DNA from: Rhizobium jaguaris
GTDB taxonomy: Bacteria > Pseudomonadota > Alphaproteobacteria > Rhizobiales > Rhizobiaceae
Length of the DNA stretch: 64,000 nucleotides
Direction of reading: 5' to 3'
NCBI RefSeq assembly: GCF_003627755.1
Contig: NZ_CP032694.1
Span: 549,501 to 613,500 of the forward strand
Both the position numbers and the translations under genes were made by a program. Shown piece after piece: positions 7,672 through 15,361 of this stretch. Position 1 is the first letter of the stretch; each line of letters starts with the position of its first letter. The notes beneath the pieces were generated by a model that had not been told where the DNA came from, searched no databases, and saw nothing but the letters and a program-made list of their open reading frames with translations.

Positions 7672-8955
7672 ATGTCCCGCGCCGTGCAAAAGCAAGAGCT
7701 CACCGTCTCGGAAGCCTCCTCCCGCCCCGAATTGAAGCTTGTCGAAAGCGAGCCAAAGCTTGAGCTTCGCCAATTTCTGACGCGGGGTACGCCCGCGTTC
7801 AGGCGAGCAACCATTGCGCTGTTCCTCTCCGGCTTTGCGACTTTTTCCCTGCTTTATTGCGTGCAGCCGCTGATGCCGATCTTTTCGGATGATTTTGGCG
7901 TGACGCCGGCTGCGAGCTCGCTGTCTCTGTCGCTTTCGACCGGCTTCCTCGCCTTTGCGATCTTCTGCGCCGCTGCCGTTTCCGAAAATCTCGGTCGACG
8001 CAGCCTGATGTTCTTTTCGCTGCTGGGTGCCGCTCTCTGTACGCTCGCCTGCGCCATTGCACCGAACTGGCAGATGCTGCTGGTCTTCCGTTCGCTCGAG
8101 GGCTTCCTGCTCGGCGGCGTGCCGGCGGTAGCCATGACCTATCTTGCGGAAGAGATTGATCCGCGTGGCCTTGGCGGCGCCATGGGCCTCTACATTGCCG
8201 GCAACGCCTTCGGCGGCATGGCCGGTCGTGTCGTGACGGGCACGATCGCGGAATTCTTTAGCTGGCGTCCGGCGCTTGCTGCCGTCGGCGTCCTAGGGCT
8301 GATTGCCGCCACCGGCTTCCTGCTTCTACTACCGCCGTCGCGCAATTTCACGCCACGCAAGGGGTTCGACGTCGCTTTTCACGTCAGGGCCTGGGCGGGT
8401 CACTTCCGCAACCCGGCGCTGCCGTTGCTTTTCGCCATCGGTTTCCTGGTCATGGGCTCCTTCGTCACGGTCTATAACTATGCCGGCTTCCGGCTGGTTG
8501 CCGATCCCTATGATCTCAGCCAGACCGAACTCGGCCTGATCTTTACCGCCTATCTCTTTGGCATCGTCGCCTCCTGGCTCGCTGGCCTGCTCGGCGACCG
8601 TATCGGCCATTTCGTCGTGCTGCCCGCCGGCGTGCTGGTCGCCGCGCTCGGTGCGGCGATTACGCTCGCTGCACCTCTGCCATTGGTCATTCTCGGCATC
8701 GTCTTGGTGACCATCGGCTTCTTCGTTACTCATTCCGTCGCCAGTGCCTTGGTCGGGCGCCTCGCCCGGGGGGCCAAAGGCCATGCCTCGTCGCTCTATC
8801 TTCTGGCCTACTACCTCGGCTCCAGCATTGCCGGCTCCGTCGGTGGTTATTTCTGGCTTGCCGACGGCTGGTCAGCCGTGGTTACCTTCATTCTCGCCAT
8901 GCTGGCCTTCTGCCTCGTGGCCGCGTTCGGTGTGGCCAGGCTGGCGCGACGCTGA
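7672..8955 (+). CDS. MFS transporter, YnfM/AraJ-like drug:H+ antiporter-1 family
   Basis: 427 residues from ATG 7672 (a GTG 12 bases earlier is possible). About 40 polar N-terminal residues are followed by 12 predicted membrane helices beginning ATIALFLSGFATFSLLYCVQPLMP. Segments such as MTYLAEEI, GLYIAGNAFGGMAGR and GHASSLYLLAYYLGSSIAGSVGG closely follow E. coli YnfM. Members are proton-driven inner-membrane exporters whose substrates are mostly unknown. It is followed after 22 bp by a VOC protein, likely co-transcribed, and is divergent from a LysR gene. No defect seen. Confidence 0.92.
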   Translation: MSRAVQKQELTVSEASSRPELKLVESEPKLELRQFLTRGTPAFRRATIALFLSGFATFSLLYCVQPLMPIFSDDFGVTPAASSLSLSLSTGFLAFAIFCAAAVSENLGRRSLMFFSLLGAALCTLACAIAPNWQMLLVFRSLEGFLLGGVPAVAMTYLAEEIDPRGLGGAMGLYIAGNAFGGMAGRVVTGTIAEFFSWRPALAAVGVLGLIAATGFLLLLPPSRNFTPRKGFDVAFHVRAWAGHFRNPALPLLFAIGFLVMGSFVTVYNYAGFRLVADPYDLSQTELGLIFTAYLFGIVASWLAGLLGDRIGHFVVLPAGVLVAALGAAITLAAPLPLVILGIVLVTIGFFVTHSVASALVGRLARGAKGHASSLYLLAYYLGSSIAGSVGGYFWLADGWSAVVTFILAMLAFCLVAAFGVARLARR

Positions 8956-8962
8956 GCAATGA

Positions 8963-9364
<402 letters not shown>

Positions 9365-9421
9365 GATTTCAGGCGCCGCATCGTCGGCGTTCTGCTCCCA
9401 AAGTAGGCCAGCCTAGGCCAC

Positions 9422-9479
9422 TTGACATGCATCGGTGTCAGCATTATTAAACCGATAAGTTAATTAACAATACGGTTTA
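9422..9479 (+). promoter_or_regulatory. Sigma-70-type promoter with overlapping ArsR-like inverted repeat
   Basis: TTGACA (9422-9427), 17 bases, TATTAA (9445-9450). Overlapping the -10 and start region are TAAACCG (9448-9454) and CGGTTTA (9473-9479), a 7-bp inverted repeat with an 18-bp AT-rich spacer. It lies seven bases before the ArsR-family start codon, so autorepression is the natural reading. Confidence 0.7.
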
Positions 9480-9486
9480 GAACAGC

Positions 9487-9828
9487 ATGGACACGTTGAG
9501 CATGACCCTGTCCGCTCTTGCCGATCCGACCCGTCGGGCGATCCTGGCGCGACTCGCAACCGGCGAAGCTTCCGTTTCCGAGCTGGCGGAACCCTTCGAC
9601 ATCTCGCTGGTTGCCGTTTCCAAGCATCTGAAGGTGCTGGAGAAAGCCGGCCTGATCTCAAAGGGCAGGGAAGCGCAGTGGCGTCCCTGCCGCTTGGAAA
9701 CCAAACCGCTCATGCAGGTGGATGACTGGCTGGAAAGCTATCGCCAGTTCTGGAACGAAAATCTCGATCGCCTGGAAGCATACGCCGCAGCATTGCAACA
9801 AGGAGGAGCTGATGACCGCAGCAAGTGA
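9487..9828 (+). CDS. ArsR-family transcriptional regulator
   Basis: 113 residues: a single winged helix-turn-helix (LSALADPTRRAILARLATGEASVSELAEPFDISLVAVSKHLKVLEKAGLI, about 7-55). It has no ELCVCDL-type cysteine metal site, so this is the non-metal subgroup that regularly precedes SRPBCC (AHSA1) genes. Its last 17 bases overlap the next gene, implying translational coupling. A promoter and inverted repeat immediately upstream suggest autoregulation. Confidence 0.93.
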   Translation: MDTLSMTLSALADPTRRAILARLATGEASVSELAEPFDISLVAVSKHLKVLEKAGLISKGREAQWRPCRLETKPLMQVDDWLESYRQFWNENLDRLEAYAAALQQGGADDRSK

Positions 9829-10294
9829 GATCGAGAGGCCGCGCCCATTGCGCGAAATTGTGCTGACACGCGACATTGCTGCGCCGCGCACATTGCTGTT
9901 TCGCCTCTGGACTGAGCCGCAGCATCTGATGCGTTGGTGGGGTCCGCAGAACATGACCGCACCATCCGTCTCCGTCGATCTGCGCGAAGGCGGTGCCTGG
10001 CGGCACTGCATTCTCAACCCGGATGGCAGGGAATATTGGAGCCACGGGCGCTATCTGGAAATCGTCCCGCCCGAACGTCTCGTCTTTACCTTCTCCTGGG
10101 AAGGTCAGGACAATAAGCCCGGCCACCCGATGCAAGTTACTGTGGAATTTCATGAGCTTGGCGAGAAGACGCGTCTCGTCTTCCGCAAGGCCGAGCTCCC
10201 CGACGACACCGAGTTGAAGTTGCAGACCGGCGGTTGGGAGCAAGCACTCGACAAATATGCCGCCTATGCGGAAGCAGCCTCAAGGGAAGGATGA
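9812..10294 (+). CDS. SRPBCC (AHSA1/Aha1-like) domain protein
   Basis: 160 residues from the ATG at 9812, which has AGGAGG eight bases upstream; the frame is open further upstream, inside the ArsR gene, but without a better start. One START-like domain: IVLTRDIAAPRTLLFRLWTEPQHLMRWWGP at the N-terminus and a C-terminal GGWEQALDKYAAY helix. These hydrophobic-cavity proteins are found in operons with ArsR regulators; ligand unknown. ATGA overlap or near-contact with the GFA gene supports a three-gene operon. Confidence 0.9.
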   Translation: MTAASEIERPRPLREIVLTRDIAAPRTLLFRLWTEPQHLMRWWGPQNMTAPSVSVDLREGGAWRHCILNPDGREYWSHGRYLEIVPPERLVFTFSWEGQDNKPGHPMQVTVEFHELGEKTRLVFRKAELPDDTELKLQTGGWEQALDKYAAYAEAASREG

Positions 10295-10299
10295 GAGTG

Positions 10300-10701
10300 A
10301 TGAAGAAGACCTATCATGGAAGCTGCCATTGCGGCGCAGTCAGCTACGAAGCCGATCTCGACCTGCAGGGCGGCACCTTCAAATGCAACTGCTCGATTTG
10401 CAAGAAGAAACGCAATTGGCTGGCGGTCGCCACGCCGGCGGATTTCCGCCTGATCTCGGGCGAGGACAGCATCCGCGAATACCAGTTTGGTCGGCGCGTC
10501 CTGCATCATCTGTTCTGCCAGAATTGCGGCATCAGCTCCTTCAATTGGGGTGAAAATCCCGCGCGCGGCAAGTTCTATGCGATCAGCATCAGCTGTCTGG
10601 ACGATGCCACCGACGAGGAACTCGCCGCCCTTCCGGTCGGCTATTTCGACGGCCGTGATGATCGTTTCGATCGTGCGCCGGAGGAAACGCGTTATCTCTA
10701 A
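10300..10701 (+). CDS. GFA-family (glutathione-dependent formaldehyde-activating enzyme-like) zinc protein
   Basis: 133 residues from ATG 10300; GGAAGG is nine bases upstream, better than for the ATG at 10291 that overlaps the previous stop. CHCGAV near 8, CNCSICKKK near 30 and CQNCGI near 75 supply the paired zinc cysteines of the GFA/CENP-V fold. The family includes a glutathione-formaldehyde adduct enzyme, but most members have no proven activity. Third gene of the ArsR-SRPBCC-GFA operon; its end overlaps convergent vapC by four bases. Confidence 0.88.
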   Translation: MKKTYHGSCHCGAVSYEADLDLQGGTFKCNCSICKKKRNWLAVATPADFRLISGEDSIREYQFGRRVLHHLFCQNCGISSFNWGENPARGKFYAISISCLDDATDEELAALPVGYFDGRDDRFDRAPEETRYL

Positions 10702-11102
10702 CTGCTCGGCAAGGACTCCCAGTCCTCGAAACGCAACTGGTGAATAAGCTGAAATTCCCTAACGTTGTGCGTAATGAGCATCAGATCGCGGGCAACGGCC
10801 TGACCCGCGATCAAAACGTCATAGGCACCGATCGGTGTGCCGAGTGAAGCGAGGTTGGCGCGAATTTCGCCAGCCATACGGGCATCCGCCTTGTCGAAAT
10901 CCAGCGTCTCGAATTGCAATGCCTCAACACGTGCAAGGTTCTCGGCAACACGCTGGCCTTTATAGACGCGGTAAAACAATTCGTGCGCGACAACGGCTGG
11001 AATAGCGAAATCCTGCGGCTTGTGTTTACGGATCTCGGCCACAAAACCGGGATGACCTTTCATCAGGGCGATGACGGCATTACTATCCAGCAGGTATTTC
11101 AC
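10698..11102 (-). CDS. vapC: PIN-domain ribonuclease toxin of a type II toxin-antitoxin pair
   Basis: 134 residues. LLDSNAVIALM holds the first PIN-domain Asp (about residue 6), a Glu lies near 41 (VVAHELFYR), and IGAYDVLIAGQAV plus LITHNVREF give the later acidic/Asn residues. VapC toxins cleave tRNA or rRNA in a metal-dependent way. The ATG overlaps the vapB stop (ATGA), the usual TA coupling. The sequence appears intact. Confidence 0.92.
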   Translation of the reverse strand: MKYLLDSNAVIALMKGHPGFVAEIRKHKPQDFAIPAVVAHELFYRVYKGQRVAENLARVEALQFETLDFDKADARMAGEIRANLASLGTPIGAYDVLIAGQAVARDLMLITHNVREFQLIHQLRFEDWESLPSS

Positions 11103-11341
11103 TTGAAGATATCCAGCTCAGGGCTTTGCTGCTCTGCAGGCTGTTCGGTCGCGGCCTCTGCGAAGTCCTGATCGACGGGGCCTGTGACGGTCTCCAGCCA
11201 ATCCCAATCTTCGACGATCGGCTCCAGAATGATTGCTTTTCCCTGCCGTCGGATGCGCACTTCTTCGCCGTCGAGACGGAATTCCTTTGGCAAACGCACG
11301 GCCTGCGAGCGGCCGGACCAGAAGATTTTTGCGGTGTCCAT
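11099..11341 (-). CDS. vapB: AbrB/MazE-type antitoxin
   Basis: 80 residues from the ATG at 11341. TAKIFWSGRSQAVRLPKEFRLDGEEVRIRR is the swapped-hairpin AbrB DNA-binding module (about 2-32), followed by WDWLETVTGP and an acidic, glutamine-rich tail expected to bind and block the PIN toxin. AAGGA lies eight bases before this start; a frame extending 13 codons further up lacks a site. It autoregulates vapBC in known systems, and a palindrome sits in the promoter just upstream. Confidence 0.9.
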   Translation of the reverse strand: MDTAKIFWSGRSQAVRLPKEFRLDGEEVRIRRQGKAIILEPIVEDWDWLETVTGPVDQDFAEAATEQPAEQQSPELDIFK

Positions 11342-11368
11342 GCCATAATTCCTTTGAGATATGACATT

Positions 11369-11397
11369 GATATATAGCATCCGCAGGATGATTTCAA
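11369..11397 (-). promoter_or_regulatory. vapBC promoter with operator between -35 and -10
   Basis: Minus strand: TTGAAA (11397-11392), 17 bases, TATATC (11374-11369). Between the boxes is CATCC-TGC-GGATG (11390-11378), a short palindrome placed so that a bound VapBC complex would block RNA polymerase. Confidence 0.6.
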
Positions 11398-11407
11398 TTC
11401 GAGGACG

Positions 11408-12088
11408 TCACGGCCCTGTCTTTGTTGCCAGCCAGATGACGTGGCGCGCGCCGCTCTTGCCATTGGCGCGCGTATTGACCACCTCGGCGGCAAAGCCGCT
11501 GTCGCGCAGGCGTCTTGTGAAGCGATCGTCAGGTCCCGAAGACCAGACGGCGAGGACGCCTCCCGGGCGCAATGCATCGCGCGCCGCCTTGAGGCCCTGA
11601 TAGTCATAGAGGCCGTCATTGGCCTCGGACGTGATGCCATCGGGGCCATTGTCGACATCTAACAGAATGGCGTCATAGGTCGTCTTGGTGGAGCGGATGA
11701 GCGGACGCACATCGCCTTCATGAACGGCGACGCGCGGGTCGTCGAGGCAGCCGTCGAAGACCGTTGCCATCGGCCCGCGTGCCCAGGCGACGACAGCCGG
11801 AACCAGTTCGGCAACCGTAACCTTGGCATCCGCACCGAGTTCTCCGAGCGCCGCGCGCAACGTAAAGCCCATGCCGAGGCCGCCGATTAGTATATGCGGT
11901 GCCTTCTGACCTTTGATCTTCTCGCAGGAGAGCGTCGCAAGCGCGCGTTCCGAGCCGCTGAGGCGGCTGTTCATCAGCTCGTTGGTGCCGAGCATGATGG
12001 AAAACTCCTGACCGCGCTGCTTCAGTCGCAACTCGCCGCCGCCGGGGATTTTCGCAGTGTCGAGCAAGGTCCAGGGGATCACGGGCAA
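11408..12088 (-). CDS. Spermidine-synthase-like / class I SAM-dependent methyltransferase-fold protein
   Basis: 226 residues. HILIGGLGMGFTLRAAL (about 66-82) is the glycine-rich nucleotide loop, VTVAELVPAVVAWAR the acidic strand-2 motif, and YDAILLDVDNGPDG the strand-4 motif seen in spermidine synthase-like proteins. It is shorter than true spermidine synthases and lacks the N-terminal beta domain, so aminopropyl transfer is not assured. A truncated RIME-like repeat begins seven bases upstream of the start codon and probably forms part of its promoter region. No obvious operon partner. Confidence 0.8.
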   Translation of the reverse strand: MPVIPWTLLDTAKIPGGGELRLKQRGQEFSIMLGTNELMNSRLSGSERALATLSCEKIKGQKAPHILIGGLGMGFTLRAALGELGADAKVTVAELVPAVVAWARGPMATVFDGCLDDPRVAVHEGDVRPLIRSTKTTYDAILLDVDNGPDGITSEANDGLYDYQGLKAARDALRPGGVLAVWSSGPDDRFTRRLRDSGFAAEVVNTRANGKSGARHVIWLATKTGP

Positions 12089-12094
12089 CTCTCC

Positions 12095-12151
12095 AGAGCA
12101 ATTCCAGGAAAAGTGCGTAGTGGTTTTCCGCCCGGAATTGCGTGTAAAACA
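12095..12151. repeat. RIME-like intergenic mosaic repeat, copy 2 (5' half only)
   Basis: AGAGCAATTCCAGG, then AAAAGTGCG, GGTTTTCCG and GGAATTGCGT match the first half of copies at 6601 and 45103. The second palindrome (TAGAGCGGG...CCGCTCT) is absent. It lies between two minus-strand genes. Confidence 0.7.
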
Positions 12152-12207
12152 GGTCGTTTCGAATTGCCCGGACCATAGTCTTTCAGAGCTGGCAAGAACA
12201 GACGTGC

Positions 12208-13869
12208 TTATCCGAGACGGATATAGGGCACATCCTTCTTCGCAACTTCGTCCAGCGCTTCCTCATAGCCGGCATCGGCATAGCGCATGACGCCAAGCGC
12301 CGTGTCGTTGGTCAGGGCATGATCGAGCCGTTCGTCGGCGGCGGGCGTGCCGTCGGCGACCACGGTAACGCCGCAGCTCGTCATATAGCCCGCATAGCCG
12401 CCGCCGCCGGAATGGACGACGACGAGATCAGCCATCGACGAGCAGAGCATCATGGCATCGATCAGCGGCCAGTCGGCAATCGCGTCGGAGCCGTCCTTCA
12501 TGCGTTCCGTCATGATGTTTGGATGTGCCATGGCGCCGGCATCGAGGTGATCACGCGAGAAGGCGATCGGGCCATTGAGTTCGCCGCTCGCGACCAGCTC
12601 GTTGACCCTGCGTGCCAGTTCCGTGCGCTCGCCATGGCCAAGCCAGGCGATGCGTGCCGGCAGGCCTTCGAAGGGCACATGCTCGCGGGCGAGGCGTATC
12701 CAGTTGGTGATGATCTTGTTGTCGGGGAACATCTCGAGCAGCAGATCGTCAATGCGGGCGATATCGCTTTCCTCGCCGGAAAGAGCCATCCAGCGGAACG
12801 GACCGATGGCGCGGGCAAACAGCGGCCGCAGATAGGCCTCGGTGAAGATCGGGATGTCGAAGGCGTTGGCGACGCCTCCCTCCTTCGCCTGGGTGCGGAT
12901 CAGGTTGCCGTTGTCGAAAACTTCGGACCCCTTTTTCTGGAAGTCGAGCATGGCCTTCACATGCTCGACGATCGAAGCGCGGCTTGCTGCCATTAGCTGA
13001 CCCTGGCCATCATCGCGCAAATCCTTGACCTGTTGTAGGTTCATGCCCTTCGGCACATAGCCATAGACGAGATCGTGGGCCGAGGTCTGGTCGGTGACGA
13101 TATCGGGCACGATGCCGCGCCGGGCGATCTCGGGATAGATCTCCGCCGCATTGCCGACGAGGCCGACGGAAAGCGCGCTCTTTTCCTTCACCGCGGCATC
13201 GATCATCGCAAGGGCTGAATCGATGTCCGGCGCGATCTCTTGGAGATAGCCGATCTGCTGGCGCTTTTTCGCCCGCTCCGCATCGATATCGACGCAGAGG
13301 ATGGCGGCACCCGCCATGCGGCCAGCCAGAGGCTGCGCGCCGCCCATGCCGCCGAGGCCGGCGGTCAGCACGAAACGACCGAGGAGATCGCCGCCGAATC
13401 GGCGCTCGGCGATGCGCATGAAGATTTCATAGGTGCCCTGAATGACGCCCTGGCTGCCAATATATTGCCATGCGCCGGCGGTAAGCCCACCCCAACAGAT
13501 CAAGCCCTTGCGCTGCAGCTCATAAAAGACTTCTGCTTTCGCCCATTGCCCGACGATGTTGCAGTTCGCCATGATCACCAGCGGCGCTTTCGCATGCGTG
13601 CGCACCAGTCCGATCGGCTTGCCGGATTGGATCAGCAGCGTCTGATCCTCTTCCATTTCGGTTAGCGCCTTGACGATGCCTTTATGCGCAGCCCAGTTGC
13701 GCGCCGCCTTGCCGAGGGCTGCGTAGACGACGAGATTGTCCGGGTCCTCGCCGACCGACAGTACGTTTTCCAGCAGGCGCAGCAGCGCCTCCTGCCGCCA
13801 ACCCTTGGCACGCAGCTCCGGGCCGCCCGGAATGGGGAATTTCGGGTGACGTGGATTGGCTTTCGGCAT
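12208..13869 (-). CDS. Urocanate hydratase family protein, probable thiourocanate (or substituted urocanate) hydratase
   Basis: 553 residues, full length for the family. LIQSGKPIGLVRTHAKAP, YIGSQGVIQGTYE and GRFVLTAGLGGMGGAQPLA are the N-terminal and NAD-binding signatures; IAFSRDHLDAG and RMKDGSDAIADWPL come from the C-terminal half. Urocanases add water across the imidazole-acrylate using NAD+ as electrophile. A clear difference from classical HutU is VHSGGGGYAGYMTSCG where HutU has LHHGGGVGMGFSQHSG near the active site, so substrate specificity has probably changed. Last gene of a six-gene operon without hutI or hutG; in context I infer hydration of thiourocanate to a thiohydantoin-propionate. 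It could still be annotated hutU by similarity. Confidence 0.85.
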   Translation of the reverse strand: MPKANPRHPKFPIPGGPELRAKGWRQEALLRLLENVLSVGEDPDNLVVYAALGKAARNWAAHKGIVKALTEMEEDQTLLIQSGKPIGLVRTHAKAPLVIMANCNIVGQWAKAEVFYELQRKGLICWGGLTAGAWQYIGSQGVIQGTYEIFMRIAERRFGGDLLGRFVLTAGLGGMGGAQPLAGRMAGAAILCVDIDAERAKKRQQIGYLQEIAPDIDSALAMIDAAVKEKSALSVGLVGNAAEIYPEIARRGIVPDIVTDQTSAHDLVYGYVPKGMNLQQVKDLRDDGQGQLMAASRASIVEHVKAMLDFQKKGSEVFDNGNLIRTQAKEGGVANAFDIPIFTEAYLRPLFARAIGPFRWMALSGEESDIARIDDLLLEMFPDNKIITNWIRLAREHVPFEGLPARIAWLGHGERTELARRVNELVASGELNGPIAFSRDHLDAGAMAHPNIMTERMKDGSDAIADWPLIDAMMLCSSMADLVVVHSGGGGYAGYMTSCGVTVVADGTPAADERLDHALTNDTALGVMRYADAGYEEALDEVAKKDVPYIRLG

Positions 13870-13909
13870 GGAATTCCCTTCCCTGGTGGATCGTTGTTTC
13901 GGCGGCCGG

Positions 13910-14239
13910 CTATTTTGGCGGGAGGCCTTCGACGAAATTCAGCGCGGCCAAAAGCAGCCGCTTGCGCAGCATGTCATTGCCATAAGCCTCCGGCCCGGCG
14001 CGCACCCATCCCTGCATCTCGCGGCTGCCATGCAGCATCGGTTTGATATCAGGCTGCTCCAGCGCCCAGGCGTCATTGCCTTTGCCGAGCCGGATCAGCA
14101 TCCCATCTTCGCGGGCGCCGCAAAGCAGGTTGCCGTTGAGCAGAACGGCCCAGCCCCCGAACATCGTTTTTTCGCTGAGGCCCGGCCGTTGCCCGATTTC
14201 TTCTTTCAGCAATTCCTCAAGACCTGCGTCGCGTGCCAT
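13910..14239 (-). CDS. TfoX N-terminal domain protein
   Basis: 109 residues: one TfoX/Sxy N-terminal domain (KTMFGGWAVLLNGNLLCGAREDGMLIRLG near 25-52). There is no C-terminal TfoX domain, so it is not the full competence regulator. It lies 18 bp after the DUF917 gene and 40 bp before the urocanase-like gene, on the same strand, hence in the operon. Single-domain TfoX_N proteins are widespread in Rhizobiales but uncharacterised; a role in regulating or assembling these enzymes is only a guess. Confidence 0.85.
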   Translation of the reverse strand: MARDAGLEELLKEEIGQRPGLSEKTMFGGWAVLLNGNLLCGAREDGMLIRLGKGNDAWALEQPDIKPMLHGSREMQGWVRAGPEAYGNDMLRKRLLLAALNFVEGLPPK

Positions 14240-14257
14240 TGTCTTCTCCTGGTGCTG

Positions 14258-15358
14258 TCAGCCCTTCTTGCCGGCCAGCGCGTATTTGGCGATCTCGATA
14301 CCCATCGCCTTTTCGACAGACGGATAGACGGTCGGATCCAGCACGCTGGCCGAAAGCGGAATGATATCCATCGGCACATGCAGGATGAAGACGTGCATGC
14401 CCTCATGTAGTTGACCGACGCTCAAGGGCTCGCCCTCCGGCGACAGCGTGGTGATGACCGAGGGGAATGTTGCCAGGCGCTTACCGTTGGCATTCTCGAT
14501 CGCCATATATTCGTTCATCACATGCATGGTGACGGCCTTCTCGCCAGAACCCACCGCGATCGTGCCGATGTCGAAGGCTTCCTTGGTATAGACCACATCC
14601 TTTTTGCCGATGGTGCCTTCGGCGAGGATATGGCCGCCGGTGGTCTTACAGATGGCGTCTATGACGGCGCTGCCACCCTTCTTTTCCGCCTCGATGATCG
14701 CTTCGCCGAGCGACAGCGCCATGGAGATGCCGCCAAGGGCGGCATGCGTGCGAACATAGGAAGCGCGCAGCGGATTCCGGCAGGAGGCGATGAAGCCGCC
14801 GGATTGGTCGGAGGCGGCGCGCAGGATCGGCGATATCTTCGCCGTTGCGCCCTTCACGACCAGCTCGATATAGCGATTCTCGGCGCGGTTGCCGCCGACA
14901 GCGGTCTGGATCATCTGCTCAGGCGAACCGGCCATACCGATCGAGCCCATATCGCCCGTCGGGTGCGCGCGGATGTCGCCGACGGCATCCACGACCTTTG
15001 TTCCGAGAATGGCCGACGGCAGCCAGCCGTTCAGCGTCGAGGACCGGCCGTTCTGGCCGATGATCAGGCCGGAGAGCTTTTCGCCGAGCTCGTCTTGCAG
15101 CAGCTGCACGGCCTTGACGTAATCGATGCCCTGCATCTCCCAGGGCGTGGTGGACGCCGGCGCGCCGATGGCGGCTGCCGTCGCGATCCAGTCGTTGTCA
15201 TTGAGTTCGTCGATCGACACCAGCTCCGGCTTGCCGACATTGACGGCAGCATAGCCGAGCATGCGCCCATGATCGGCCCAGCCGCCGCCGCCCGCCGCAT
15301 AAACCGAGCCGCCCTTGACGGCCGCTTCCACATCCTTGGCAACGAGTACGCGTCCCAT
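14258..15358 (-). CDS. DUF917 family protein, probable thiohydantoin desulfurase
   Basis: 366 residues covering the whole DUF917 family, which to my recollection has been renamed S-methyl-thiohydantoin desulfurase. The N-terminus has a glycine-rich YAAGGGGWADHGRMLGYAAV; HPTGDMGSIGMAG is near 130 and CKTTGGHILAEGTIG near 240. It lies three bases after the carbamoylase stop, so the two are tightly coupled. Inferred role: removal of the 2-thio group from the thiohydantoin-propionate made by the urocanase homologue, yielding hydantoin-5-propionate for the hydantoinase. The link rests on family and operon context, not on a catalytic residue I can identify. Confidence 0.85.
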   Translation of the reverse strand: MGRVLVAKDVEAAVKGGSVYAAGGGGWADHGRMLGYAAVNVGKPELVSIDELNDNDWIATAAAIGAPASTTPWEMQGIDYVKAVQLLQDELGEKLSGLIIGQNGRSSTLNGWLPSAILGTKVVDAVGDIRAHPTGDMGSIGMAGSPEQMIQTAVGGNRAENRYIELVVKGATAKISPILRAASDQSGGFIASCRNPLRASYVRTHAALGGISMALSLGEAIIEAEKKGGSAVIDAICKTTGGHILAEGTIGKKDVVYTKEAFDIGTIAVGSGEKAVTMHVMNEYMAIENANGKRLATFPSVITTLSPEGEPLSVGQLHEGMHVFILHVPMDIIPLSASVLDPTVYPSVEKAMGIEIAKYALAGKKG

Positions 15359-15361
15359 TGG

